Shown here in pieces: positions 30,006 through 38,343 of a DNA stretch of 49,535 nucleotides (position 1 is the first letter of the stretch; each line of letters begins with the position of its first letter). Source of the stretch: Clostridia bacterium. Lineage in GTDB: Bacteria; Bacillota; Clostridia; Christensenellales; Aristaeellaceae. The stretch is from assembly GCA_017429265.1 (NCBI GenBank), contig JAFRPG010000053.1:1-49535 (forward strand), read 5' to 3'. The notes beneath the pieces were generated by a model that did not search any database, had not been told where the DNA came from, and saw only the letters and a list, made by a program, of their open reading frames with translations. The translations under genes were made by a program, and so were the position numbers.

Positions 30006-31147
30006 CAGCGGATCTCCTCATAGTTGCCGAGGAAGACGAACTGGTCCGCCTCTTTTTTCAATTGTCCGATCAGCGTGCGGATGCTCTCATGGCGGATCGA
30101 GGCCTCGATGTCGAAGAAGAAGCGGAACTCGAAGTCCTTGCCGGGGATCGGGCGGCTCTCCAGTTTGGTCAGGTTGACCTCCGCCATGGCGATATGGCTC
30201 AGCAGGCGGTAGAGGCTGCCGGGCCGGTGCGCCGCGCTGAGCATCAGGGAGATCTTGTTGGCGCCCTCGTAGAGGGTCAGATCCCGCGCGATGCAGATGA
30301 AGCGGGTGAAGTTGTTGTCGGTGTCGCTGACGGCCTCGGCGAGCGTGTCCAGACCGTAGAGCGCCCCGCTGGCGCGGGAGGCGATGGCGGCCAGGTCGCG
30401 CCGGCCGGAGGAGGCCACGCGGGACGCCGCCACGGCGGTGTTCTCCATGGGTGTCACCTTGATGCCCGGATGGGCGGAGAGGAAGGCACCGCACTGCCGC
30501 AGGGCCTGCTCGTGGGAGACGATCTCGCGGATCTCTTCCAGCTTTACGCCAGGGAGGGCCAGCAGGCGGTGGTCGATCCGCTCGCGCACGGCGCGCACGA
30601 TATGGAAGTGATGCTTCTCCATCAGGTCATACACCTGGGTCACCGAGCCGGCGGTGCTGTTCTCGATCGGGAGCACGCCGTAGGGGCACATGCCCTTCTC
30701 CACGGCGTTGAACACGTCGTTGAAGCTGTTCATGTAGAGGATGTCGGCGTACTCGAACATGCGGACGCAGGCCTGCTGGGAGTAAGCGCCCTCGGTGCCC
30801 TGGCAGGCCACCATGGCGCGGGAGGGCATCTTCGGCTGCACGGCCTCCGCGGCGCGGGCGAGCTCGTCGGTCAGGGCGGAGGCGGGGTGCAGCTGATCCG
30901 CCTGATAGGCCCGGCTGACGCTGAAGAGGGTCTGGTAGAGGAGCTTGGCGTAGTGCTCGAGGTCGTCTCCGGCCTGCAGGGTGACTCGGTTGAGGATCTC
31001 GCGCTCGCGTCCCGTGTCGAGGACGGGCAGGCCGTGTTCCTTCTTGTACGCGGCCACCTCGGCCACGGTGTGCATACGTTCGGCGAACAGCTCGATGAGA
31101 CGGCTGTCGATGCCGTCCAGCCTGCTGCGGATTTCGGACAGATCCAT
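30005..31147 (-). CDS. pheA: Bifunctional chorismate mutase/prephenate dehydratase
   Basis: The 380-residue P-protein makes phenylpyruvate from chorismate by way of prephenate. An AroQ-type chorismate mutase (about 1-85, IRSRLDGIDSRLIELFAERM) is followed by the prephenate dehydratase domain with NSTAGSV and the catalytic NNFTRF. A C-terminal ACT domain carries the LESRP motif that binds phenylalanine for feedback inhibition. ATG 31147 is chosen: AGGAG is ten bases upstream, whereas the GTG at 31156 is too close to it. The aroB stop falls six bases before this start. Confidence 0.95.
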   Translation of the reverse strand: MDLSEIRSRLDGIDSRLIELFAERMHTVAEVAAYKKEHGLPVLDTGREREILNRVTLQAGDDLEHYAKLLYQTLFSVSRAYQADQLHPASALTDELARAAEAVQPKMPSRAMVACQGTEGAYSQQACVRMFEYADILYMNSFNDVFNAVEKGMCPYGVLPIENSTAGSVTQVYDLMEKHHFHIVRAVRERIDHRLLALPGVKLEEIREIVSHEQALRQCGAFLSAHPGIKVTPMENTAVAASRVASSGRRDLAAIASRASGALYGLDTLAEAVSDTDNNFTRFICIARDLTLYEGANKISLMLSAAHRPGSLYRLLSHIAMAEVNLTKLESRPIPGKDFEFRFFFDIEASIRHESIRTLIGQLKKEADQFVFLGNYEEIR

Positions 31148-31152
31148 GATGC

Positions 31153-32214
31153 TCACGCTCCTTTGTCGGAAGGGCAGCCCGCGCCCCTGCGGAACCAGTC
31201 AGGCAGGGCGGACACGTCCACGGTCTCAAGCCGGCACGCGCCGATGCGCTCGGGCAGAACGAGGGTGATGCGGCCGCCCTGACGCTTTTTGTCCGAGAGG
31301 GCGGCGGCCGCCAGTTCCTCCGGGGCGAAGGGTACGTCCGGCTCCAGCCGGCAGGCCTGCAGGGCCCGTCGGACGGGCTCCGTGTCGATCCCGGCAGCCC
31401 GGGAGGCCATCATCAGCCCCATGCCGACCCCCTGGCCGTGCGTCAGGGTGAAGCCGGAGCATTTTTCGGCCGCGTGACCGAAGGTGTGACCGAGGTTGAG
31501 GAATTGCCGCGCCCCGCGGTCGGTCTCGTCCTGCAGGACATAGTCCCGCTTGATCGCCACGCACCGGGCCACGGTACCGCCGATGTCTTCGCGCCATGAG
31601 CCGTCCGCCATCCGGGCGAAGAGCTCCGCGTCGCAGAGCATGCCGTATTTCAGCATCTCTGCGCTCCCGTCGCGCACGAGATCCGCGGGAAGGTCGCGCA
31701 GGACGTCGGTGTCACACAGGACGGCCCGCGGCTGGTGAAAGGCGCCGGCCATGTTCTTACCTGCGGGGAGGTCTACGGCGGTCTTGCCGCCCACGGAGGA
31801 GTCCACGGCCGCCAGCAGGGTTGTCGGGATCTGCACGAAGTCCGTGCCCCGGCAGTAGACCGCCGCCGCGAATCCGGCCAGGTCGCCCGGAACGCCTCCG
31901 CCCAGGGCCACGATCAGGTCGCCCCGGCTCAGTCCGCTGTCGGCCAGCCAATTCAGGGCTTCGGTCAGGGTGGCCATCGTCTTGTGCCGCTCGCCGTGGG
32001 GGAAGGCCCACAGCATGGGTTCGAACCCGGCTGCGGCGAGGCTCTCCGTCACCCGCTTCCCGTAGAGGGCGGCGACGGTGTCGTCGGTGATGACGGCGGT
32101 GCGGCACGGCCTGTGCAGAGCCGACAGCGCTTCGCCCGCCCGGTCCAGCAGACCGGGGCCGATCCGCACGTCATAGGGGACGGCGGTCCCGATCCGAATG
32201 CATTCCTCGCTCAT
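31153..32214 (-). CDS. aroB: 3-dehydroquinate synthase
   Basis: The 353-residue NAD-dependent, metal-containing enzyme cyclises DAHP to 3-dehydroquinate. It has the NAD loop VALGGGVPGDLAGF, the QIPTTLLAAVDSSVGGKTAV signature, the lysine-containing LPAGKNMAGAF segment, and the metal histidines in NLGHTFGHAAE and LTHGQGVGMG. Its ATG overlaps the tyrA stop by four bases (ATGA). It is third in the operon behind aroF and tyrA. Confidence 0.96.
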   Translation of the reverse strand: MSEECIRIGTAVPYDVRIGPGLLDRAGEALSALHRPCRTAVITDDTVAALYGKRVTESLAAAGFEPMLWAFPHGERHKTMATLTEALNWLADSGLSRGDLIVALGGGVPGDLAGFAAAVYCRGTDFVQIPTTLLAAVDSSVGGKTAVDLPAGKNMAGAFHQPRAVLCDTDVLRDLPADLVRDGSAEMLKYGMLCDAELFARMADGSWREDIGGTVARCVAIKRDYVLQDETDRGARQFLNLGHTFGHAAEKCSGFTLTHGQGVGMGLMMASRAAGIDTEPVRRALQACRLEPDVPFAPEELAAAALSDKKRQGGRITLVLPERIGACRLETVDVSALPDWFRRGAGCPSDKGA

Positions 32215-33044
32215 TCCTCCAGCGCCTCCTTGATCTCGCGACCGCGGCGCAGGATGGCCTTCAGCTTCTCCTCGTCCCGATCGCGGAGGGCGTCGCGGTA
32301 AGCGGTCAGGTTTTTGATCAGATGCTCGGTCTGGGCCAGGAGAAGGTCGTCGTTCTCAAGGAACAGCTCCGTCCACATGGTTTCGTTGAGACGCGCCACG
32401 CGGGTCATGTCCCGGAAGGAGCCGGCGGAGAACCCTCTGTGCCGTGCGGCGAGCGGCGAGTCGACATAGGCGCCGGACACGATGTGCGCCAGCTGGGAGG
32501 TGAAGGCGATCATCTCGTCGTGCTCCTCCGGCGTGGTGAAGCGCACGCGCCCGAAGCCGACGGAGAGGAACATTTCCTTGGCCCGGCGGATCGTCTCGAT
32601 GTCCGTGCCCGGAGCCGGGGTCAGGATCATGGACGCGTTCTCGAACAGGTCGTCCTGCGCGTAGGAGAAGCCGCTGCGCTCCCGCCCCGCCATGGGATGG
32701 CCGCCGATAAAGATGCTCTTCCGCCCCCGGAAGGCCGGGAACAGCCGCTCGCACACGAAGCGCTTCACGCCGCAGCAGTCGATCACCAGCGCGCCGGGGC
32801 GGAAGCCGTCCAGATGCGCGAGGATCCAGTCCACCGACGCCTGCGGATAGAGGGCCACCAGGACCGCGTCGCACTCCGCCAGGCGGTCGTCCGTGAGCTC
32901 GCTGTCGATGGCCTGCACCATCCTCGCCTGGAGGAGGGCGGTCTCATTGATGTCCGTGGCCAGCACGGTGTGGTCCGAATGGAACTTGATGCTCCGGGCC
33001 AGGGAGCCGCCGATCAGGCCGAGGCCGACGATGCCGAAGATCAT
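32211..33044 (-). CDS. tyrA: Prephenate dehydrogenase
   Basis: This 277-residue NAD(P)-dependent enzyme makes 4-hydroxyphenylpyruvate, the tyrosine precursor, from prephenate. It has the Rossmann motif GLGLIGGS (7-14), the catalytic histidine in GGHPMAGRERSG, and the all-helical dimerisation domain with SQLAHIVSGAYVDS and SFRDMTRVA. No ACT domain follows, so feedback control may be carried by the leader and by other enzymes. It starts 36 bases after aroF and overlaps aroB. Confidence 0.94.
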   Translation of the reverse strand: MIFGIVGLGLIGGSLARSIKFHSDHTVLATDINETALLQARMVQAIDSELTDDRLAECDAVLVALYPQASVDWILAHLDGFRPGALVIDCCGVKRFVCERLFPAFRGRKSIFIGGHPMAGRERSGFSYAQDDLFENASMILTPAPGTDIETIRRAKEMFLSVGFGRVRFTTPEEHDEMIAFTSQLAHIVSGAYVDSPLAARHRGFSAGSFRDMTRVARLNETMWTELFLENDDLLLAQTEHLIKNLTAYRDALRDRDEEKLKAILRRGREIKEALEE

Positions 33045-33080
33045 ACGCTTCTCTCCCTCTTCTCTGCGATTCCGTCCGGA

Positions 33081-34088
33081 TCAGCGGCAGGCGTAGGGCC
33101 GGACCGCGCCGACGCACCGCATCACATCGTCGAAGGCGTCGGGGGTCAGGGACTGGGCGCCGTCGGAGAGGGCGTGGGGCGGATCGTTGTGCACCTCGAT
33201 CATCAGGCCGTCGGCGCCGGCCACCGTGGCGGCCAGGGCCATGGGCTTGACCAGGTGGGCGTAGCCGGTGGCGTGGCTGGGATCCACCACCACGGGGAGG
33301 TGGGTCAGGCGGCGCAGGACCGGCACGGCGGCCAGGTCGAGGGTGTTGCGCGTGGCGGTCTCGAAGGTGCGGATGCCGCGCTCGCAGAGGATCACGTTCT
33401 CGTTGCCGCCGGCCATGATATACTCCGCGCTCATCAGCCACTCCTGGATCGTGTTGGCCAGGCCGCGCTTGAGCAGGATCGGCTTGCTGGTCTGCCCGAG
33501 CTCCTTGAGCAGCTCGAAATTCTGCATGTTCCGCGCGCCGACCTGGATCACGTCCACGTCCTCGAAGAGGGGCAAGTGGTTGATGTCCATGATCTCGGTG
33601 ACGACGGGGAGGCCCGTCTCCTTCTTGGCCAGGAGGAGCAGGCGGATGCCCTCCTCATGCAGGCCCTGGAAGGCGTAGGGGGAGGTCCGGGGCTTGAAGG
33701 CGCCGCCGCGGAGGAGGCCCGCGCCCGCGGCCTTCACCCGCCGGGCCACGTAGACGATCTGCTCCTCATTCTCCACCGAGCAGGGACCGGCGATCACCTG
33801 GAAGTGCCCGCCGCCGATCAGCTTTCCGCCGCCCACACCGATCACGCTGTCGTCCGCGTGGAACTTGCGGTTGGCGTTCTTGTAGGGCTCCTGGATGCGC
33901 TGGACGTTCTCCACGATCTCCAGGGACTTGATCACGTCGATGTCCAGGCGGGAGGTGTCGCCGATCAGGCCCATGATGGTCTGGCTTTCGCCCACGGACA
34001 TGTGGATCGCGTAGCCCATGGATTTGAGCCAGTTCTGGAGATTGGTGACCTGGGTTTCGTCCGCCTTGTTTTTCAGCAGGATAATCAT
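33081..34088 (-). CDS. aroF: DAHP synthase, type I-beta
   Basis: This 335-residue enzyme commits phosphoenolpyruvate and erythrose-4-phosphate to the shikimate pathway. The N-terminal ferredoxin-like domain (about 1-68) is the regulatory extension of the I-beta class, which in Thermotoga binds Tyr and Phe. The barrel has metal-binding C103 in GPCSVE, RGGAFKPRTSPYAFQG, LLKRG and DPSHATG. ATG 34088 lies behind GGAAGGAG. It is the first enzyme gene behind the leader peptide and terminator, and thus the direct target of the attenuator. Confidence 0.96.
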   Translation of the reverse strand: MIILLKNKADETQVTNLQNWLKSMGYAIHMSVGESQTIMGLIGDTSRLDIDVIKSLEIVENVQRIQEPYKNANRKFHADDSVIGVGGGKLIGGGHFQVIAGPCSVENEEQIVYVARRVKAAGAGLLRGGAFKPRTSPYAFQGLHEEGIRLLLLAKKETGLPVVTEIMDINHLPLFEDVDVIQVGARNMQNFELLKELGQTSKPILLKRGLANTIQEWLMSAEYIMAGGNENVILCERGIRTFETATRNTLDLAAVPVLRRLTHLPVVVDPSHATGYAHLVKPMALAATVAGADGLMIEVHNDPPHALSDGAQSLTPDAFDDVMRCVGAVRPYACR

Positions 34089-34111
34089 CTTGGTCCACTC
34101 CTTCCGGTCGG

Positions 34112-34149
34112 AAACAAAAAGGCTTTGCGGCGACGTGCACCGCAAAGTC
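34112..34149 (-). terminator. Attenuator terminator before aroF
   Basis: On the minus strand CTTTGCGG (34147-34140) pairs with CCGCAAAG (34130-34123) around nine bases, followed by CCTTTTTGTTT. It stands 28 bases after the leader stop and ends about 24 bases before aroF, so it must be bypassed for the operon to be expressed. A competing partner, CCGGCAAGG at 34202-34194 inside the leader gene, can pair with the left arm with one bulge and one G-U. Confidence 0.87.
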
Positions 34150-34176
34150 CTTCAGTTTCGGAGTCTGACGGAATCT

Positions 34177-34263
34177 TTACATGCGGCAGCACGCCTTGCC
34201 GGAAAAGCCGGTAAAGCGGTAATAAAACGCGAAGATGTTCAGCTGCGCACGGTGGTTCCGCAT
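34177..34263 (-). CDS. Phe/Tyr leader peptide of the aromatic operon
   Basis: This 28-residue peptide has a strong ribosome site (GAGGAGG, seven bases from ATG 34263). Residues 11-20 read FAFYYRFTGF, four Phe and two Tyr in ten codons, with no Trp. It is followed by an intrinsic terminator and aroF. The layout is that of ribosome-mediated attenuation: scarce Phe-tRNA or Tyr-tRNA would stall the ribosome and free codons 21-24 to pair with the terminator's left arm, while full translation would cover them. The operon makes exactly Phe and Tyr precursors. The mechanism is inferred; the peptide, terminator and competing pairing are seen directly. Confidence 0.87.
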   Translation of the reverse strand: MRNHRAQLNIFAFYYRFTGFSGKACCRM

Positions 34264-34293
34264 GGATATGTCCTCCTCATCAGGGTCAGCCGT

Positions 34294-34323
34294 AGCGTAG
34301 CATATCCGGCAGGCCCGCGTCAA
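34294..34323 (-). promoter_or_regulatory. Promoter of the aromatic operon
   Basis: Minus-strand TTGACG (34323-34318) and TACGCT (34299-34294) are 18 bases apart, about 30 bases before the leader ATG. Confidence 0.8.
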
Positions 34324-34371
34324 GGCAAAAATTGTATTTCGTGTGTTCTCCTTTGCATTGCCGATTGCCGA

Positions 34372-34400
34372 TTGATAAAGGAGCGGAAACATGGTAGAAT
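34372..34400 (+). promoter_or_regulatory. Promoter of the amidohydrolase gene
   Basis: TTGATA (34372-34377) and TAGAAT (34395-34400) are 17 bases apart. It diverges from the aromatic operon promoter. Confidence 0.77.
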
Positions 34401-34457
34401 CAAGGCGGCGGATGCGGGCATGCCCCGCGGACAGCATACAGAACGGAGGACGGGTCT

Positions 34458-36059
34458 ATGAGACAGCTTTTCCGCAGCGCGAAGGTTTATGACGGCACGG
34501 GGGCGGAAGCCCGCATGGCGGATATTCTCGTGGAGGATGACCGGATCGTCCGGGTCGCGCCGGGGATCGAAGCGGAGGCCGACCGGGTGTTCGATCTGAA
34601 GGGCAGGTCCGTGTCCTCCGGCTTTATCGACGGCCACTCCCACAACGACTGGTTTGCGATCAAGAAGGAGCCGCTGCCCTACTTTGCCCCGTTCATCCGC
34701 CAGGGGATCACGACCTTCGTCACCGGCAACTGCGGCGTGTCCGAGATCGGCTTCGAGGCGGGGAACCCGTATTCCGAAAAGCTCGGCGGCGGGCTCTTCA
34801 GCTTTGAGAACACGACCGGCAAGTACGGGACGCCGGAGGAGTACTTCGCCGCGACGGACCGCCGGATGCCCTGCAACATGGCCGTGCTGGCCGGGCACTG
34901 CACCGCCCGGGCCGCGGCGGGCGGCATCGAGAACCGCAGGCTGACGGCGGAGGAGGAGCGAAAGATGCTGGCCTCCCTCGAGCAGTCGCTGCAGCAGGGC
35001 GCGGCCGGGATCTCCCTCGGCCTGATGTACTTCCCCGGGCTTTACGCCGACGTGGAGGAGCTGAAAAAAGTGGCCGCCCTGTGCGTGAAGTACAACCGGC
35101 CGCTGACCGTGCATCCGCGCGCCGAGTCGAAGGTCTCCATGGCCTATCCGCAGCTCCTCGGCCGCAGCCATTTGCTCCGCGCCGTGGATGAGCTGGTGGA
35201 GATATCGAAGGGGACGAACCTCAAGCTGCACTACTCCCACGCCATCTTCGTCGGCCGCAGCTCCTTCGCCGCGAAAGGCGAGCTGCTGCGGATCTTCGAT
35301 CGGCTGCGCAGCGAAGGCGTGGACGTGATGTACGATATCTACAACGAGTGCCTCGGCGTCTCGGTGATCACGGTGATCCTGCCCGCCTGGTATCAGGGCA
35401 TGACGGAGGCGGAGCGCAGGAAGCCCGTCACCCGGATCAAGCTGGCGGCACTGGTGAAGGCTTCGAGCATCCTGCTCGGCTTCGGCTTCGGCGATATTCA
35501 GGTGGCCTACCTGGGCCCGGGTCTCGAGCGCTATGAGGGGAAGACCGTGCGCGAGATCGCGCGGGAGGAGAAGAGCGGCGAGCTCAAAACCTACCTGAAG
35601 TTGTGCGAGCTGAGCGATTTCCGCGGCCGCGTGAACATGGGTCCGTACTCCACGCCGGAGATCATCTCGGAATTCGAGCACGATCCCCACTGCCTGTACA
35701 TGACAGACGCCTGGGTGGAGGATCACGGGGTGCAGAACCCGGCGATCTACGACTGCTATCCCAAGTTCCTGCGCGACTCCCTGCGCGGCACCGGCGACAC
35801 GATGCCCAACACGGTCCGCCGCATGACGGGCGCGATCGCCGACCGCTTCCAGCTCAGGGACCGCGGCTATCTGAAGGAAGGTTATTACGCGGACCTGACC
35901 GTCTTTGACGAGGAGGCCCTGAAGAACGGCACGCCGGACCGCGGCGAGCCCTTCGGCATCGACATGGTGGTCGTGAACGGACGACCGGTCTGCACGGACG
36001 GCCGCCTCGACGAGGAAGCCCTGCGCACCTCCGGCCGCGCGATCCCCGTGAACGGCTGA
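34458..36059 (+). CDS. Amidohydrolase (N-acyl-D-amino-acid deacylase-like)
   Basis: This 533-residue protein of the amidohydrolase superfamily has an N-terminal beta-sandwich strand (LFRSAKVYDGTG), the metal pair H60-S-H62 in GFIDGHSHND, further ligands in TVHPRAES and LHYSHAI, a late Asp in LYMTDAW, and the returning beta-sandwich (LTVFDEEAL, VVVNGRPV). It resembles D-aminoacylases, which remove acyl groups from N-acyl-D-amino acids. Related hydrolases act on other cyclic amides, so the substrate is open. ATG 34458 lies behind GGAGG. It is a single-gene unit with its own promoter and terminator. Confidence 0.88.
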   Translation: MRQLFRSAKVYDGTGAEARMADILVEDDRIVRVAPGIEAEADRVFDLKGRSVSSGFIDGHSHNDWFAIKKEPLPYFAPFIRQGITTFVTGNCGVSEIGFEAGNPYSEKLGGGLFSFENTTGKYGTPEEYFAATDRRMPCNMAVLAGHCTARAAAGGIENRRLTAEEERKMLASLEQSLQQGAAGISLGLMYFPGLYADVEELKKVAALCVKYNRPLTVHPRAESKVSMAYPQLLGRSHLLRAVDELVEISKGTNLKLHYSHAIFVGRSSFAAKGELLRIFDRLRSEGVDVMYDIYNECLGVSVITVILPAWYQGMTEAERRKPVTRIKLAALVKASSILLGFGFGDIQVAYLGPGLERYEGKTVREIAREEKSGELKTYLKLCELSDFRGRVNMGPYSTPEIISEFEHDPHCLYMTDAWVEDHGVQNPAIYDCYPKFLRDSLRGTGDTMPNTVRRMTGAIADRFQLRDRGYLKEGYYADLTVFDEEALKNGTPDRGEPFGIDMVVVNGRPVCTDGRLDEEALRTSGRAIPVNG

Positions 36060-36072
36060 TCACCGCACAAGC

Positions 36073-36126
36073 AAAGACTCCCTTACCGTCGGAAAGAAGC
36101 CGCTTCTGACGGGAAGGGAGTCTTTT
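36073..36126 (+). terminator. Terminator of the amidohydrolase
   Basis: AAAGACTCCCTT (36073-36084) and AAGGGAGTCTTT (36114-36125) pair perfectly, and further inner pairing (CCGTC/GACGG) extends the stem. Confidence 0.82.
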
Positions 36127-36151
36127 GAGAAGGCCAGACACCGACACAGGC

Positions 36152-36206
36152 TGCGAAGGGACCCCGGGGGCGATCGCAAAGCCCTCGGGTATGCCCGAGG
36201 CAGGCG
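36152..36206 (-). repeat. Two-hairpin intergenic repeat, copy B
   Basis: Read on the minus strand it matches copy A closely, with loop TTTGCGATC (36180-36172), arms CCCGAGGGC/GCCCCCGGG and tail CCCTTCGCAGCC. It lies between the convergent amidohydrolase and TetM-like genes. One A-C mismatch in this stem is a G-U pair on the plus strand, so the other strand folds better. The upstream hairpin is less clear than in the other copies. Confidence 0.82.
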
Positions 36207-36228
36207 TTTCCCCGCATTGGCGAGCCGG

Positions 36229-38154
36229 TCAGATATCGAAGATCCCGCCCTCGAGGGCGCTGCGGGCCGCGAGGATGTAGCGGCTGGTGTCCAGCGGGTC
36301 CACATTGCGGCGCGGGGCCGTGACCGTCATCCCGGGCGGGCATTCCCGGTAGCCGTGGAGGCGGATGCTCATGCCGCCGCGTCCGGCCGTCGCCTGTGCC
36401 AGGCGGATCGGATAGTCCATGCTCTCCGACACCGGGACCAGGGCGCGCAGGGAAGCGAAGTCTTCCGCGCTCTGCACCTCGGTCACCTCGCCCCGCATGG
36501 CGTTCACGTCGCTGATGATCCGCCCGGTGTACTCCGGCGGGACGCGCAGGCGAATCTCGAGGATCGGCTCGAGCAGCACGCTCCCGCCGGCGCGCAGCCC
36601 GTCCTGGATGGCCCAGGGCGTGGCGACGATGAAGTCCAGCGGGTGGGTGTGGAACTGGTGGTGGCTGCCGCCGGTCAGCGTGATGTCGACATCCGTGACC
36701 TGCCAGCCCAGCCGTCCCTGCGCGAGGGCGAGGGGCAGGGCCTGCTCCACCTGGTGCTGGTAGCGGGGGAGAATGTCCCGCACCGGGACCTCCGAGTGAT
36801 ACGTCACGCCGCTGCCCCTCGGCGCGGGCCGGATTTCGAAGCGCAGGATCGCCCAGCAAGGCTTGGGCATCGTATAGGCGCAGAAGCCCTCGGCGGGACG
36901 TGCGACGGTCTCCCGGTAAATGACGGTGGGGCTGGTGAACCGGGCATCCAGGCCAAAACGGTTCTTCAGCGCATCCTGGAGGATCTCCAGCTGGATCGCA
37001 CCCATGGCGTCGAGGCACAGCTCCCCGGTGGCGCGCAGATGGCGCACCGAGAGCAGGGGGTCCTCGCCGGCCAGCGCGCGGCAGGCGTCGGCCAGGTCCT
37101 TCGCACGGGCCGGATCGGCGGGTTCCGCGCGGACGGTGGTCAGCGGGCTGCGCAGGGCACCGGGCTGCACCTTGCGGGGGAGCAGGCCCGGGTCGCCGAG
37201 GATATGGCCGATCTTCATCGCGCCCACGCCGTAGACGATGCCGATGTCCCCGGCGGAGAGGCTTCCGGCGTCCGACCCGTCCACGCCGCGGATCTGCGTG
37301 ATCTTGGCCTGTACGCCCGCGGGCTCTCCGGTCAGCGGATCGATGCGCCCGGGCAGGGTGATCGCCGCGCGGTTCTCCAGCGTCCCGCCGAAGAGCCGGA
37401 TCCACAGGCCACGTCCCAGCAGCCGGTCATAGCCGGCCGAGAAGGCGACGCCGCTGAGCGCTGTCTGCGAGGTGTCCGGCGGCGGGAGGAAGGCGAGGAC
37501 GGCGTCCAGCACTTCCCCGATGCCCTGACCGCGCAGGGCCGAACCGGTCAGCACGGGGAAGACCTCTCCCTGCCGGGCCAGGATTGGGAGCCGCCCGCGG
37601 AGCTCCGCGTCGGGGATCGTCTCCCCGTTCAGGTAGCGCTCCATCAGCGCGTCGTCGGCGTCGCAGAGGGTCTCCAGCAGGCCGTCCGGGTCGTCCGTCC
37701 GGACGGCGCGCTGCGTGAGCCGGCGGCGGATCTGCGCCGTCACGCGCTCCGCGTCCACACCCTCGCGGTCCATCTTGTTGATGAAGAAGAACAGCGGCAG
37801 CCCCTGACTCCGGAGCGCCTCAAAGAGCAGCTCGGTCTGCGGCTGCACGCCCTCCACCCCGCAGACCACGATCACCGCACCGTCCAGCGCCCAGAGGGAG
37901 CGCTCGATCTCGGCGGAAAAGTCGGTGTGGCCGGGGGTGTCGATCAGGCGGATGGACTCGCCGCGCCAGGAGAGCTGCACGCAGCTGGCGCGCACGGAGA
38001 TGCCCCGCTGCCGCTCGACGGCGAGGGTATCGGTGTGGGCGGTGCCGCTGTCCACGCTGCCTGCGGCGCGGATCGCCCCGGCGCAAAGCAGAAGCTGCTC
38101 CGACAGGGTGGTCTTGCCCGCGTCCACGTGGGCAAAGATACCGATGTTGCGCAT
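36229..38154 (-). CDS. TetM/TetO-like ribosomal protection GTPase homologue
   Basis: This 641-residue translation-factor GTPase has the length and domain order of ribosomal protection proteins. The G1 motif is AHVDAGKTT (8-16), with ERQRGIS as switch I, DTPGH at 72-76 and NKMD at 126-129. Domains II-V follow with TGELCLDAMGAIQLEIL and the domain IV segment TDVDITLTGGSHHQFHTHPLDF. Tet proteins use GTP to remove tetracycline from the ribosome. Divergence from TetM is large and codon use looks native, so it may be an old chromosomal paralogue. Resistance cannot be claimed from sequence. Confidence 0.88.
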   Translation of the reverse strand: MRNIGIFAHVDAGKTTLSEQLLLCAGAIRAAGSVDSGTAHTDTLAVERQRGISVRASCVQLSWRGESIRLIDTPGHTDFSAEIERSLWALDGAVIVVCGVEGVQPQTELLFEALRSQGLPLFFFINKMDREGVDAERVTAQIRRRLTQRAVRTDDPDGLLETLCDADDALMERYLNGETIPDAELRGRLPILARQGEVFPVLTGSALRGQGIGEVLDAVLAFLPPPDTSQTALSGVAFSAGYDRLLGRGLWIRLFGGTLENRAAITLPGRIDPLTGEPAGVQAKITQIRGVDGSDAGSLSAGDIGIVYGVGAMKIGHILGDPGLLPRKVQPGALRSPLTTVRAEPADPARAKDLADACRALAGEDPLLSVRHLRATGELCLDAMGAIQLEILQDALKNRFGLDARFTSPTVIYRETVARPAEGFCAYTMPKPCWAILRFEIRPAPRGSGVTYHSEVPVRDILPRYQHQVEQALPLALAQGRLGWQVTDVDITLTGGSHHQFHTHPLDFIVATPWAIQDGLRAGGSVLLEPILEIRLRVPPEYTGRIISDVNAMRGEVTEVQSAEDFASLRALVPVSESMDYPIRLAQATAGRGGMSIRLHGYRECPPGMTVTAPRRNVDPLDTSRYILAARSALEGGIFDI

Positions 38155-38198
38155 GGCGTTCCTCCGTATGCCCGCTCCGGGGCGGGATCGATGAGCAT

Positions 38199-38227
38199 AT
38201 CATCCGGGTTTGCGGCGGCAGTGTCAA
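38199..38227 (-). promoter_or_regulatory. Possible promoter of the TetM-like gene
   Basis: Minus-strand TTGACA (38227-38222) and GATGAT (38204-38199) are 17 bases apart, 45 bases before the start. The -10 is weak. No leader peptide like that of tetM was seen. Confidence 0.5.
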
Positions 38228-38343
38228 GGGGCGGAATGTTCCGGATCTGTTTTTTCCGGTCCGCGAGGACTGCAGGAAAGCGAGAGGACACGGCGAATAC
38301 ACCCTGTGCGGCGGTCCCGGCCGGGGAAGGAGAGCGTGACAGA

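Noticed and set aside
32322..34214. A 630-codon plus-strand frame over tyrA and aroF
   Set aside because: Shadow of the aromatic operon with no ribosome site and biased composition.
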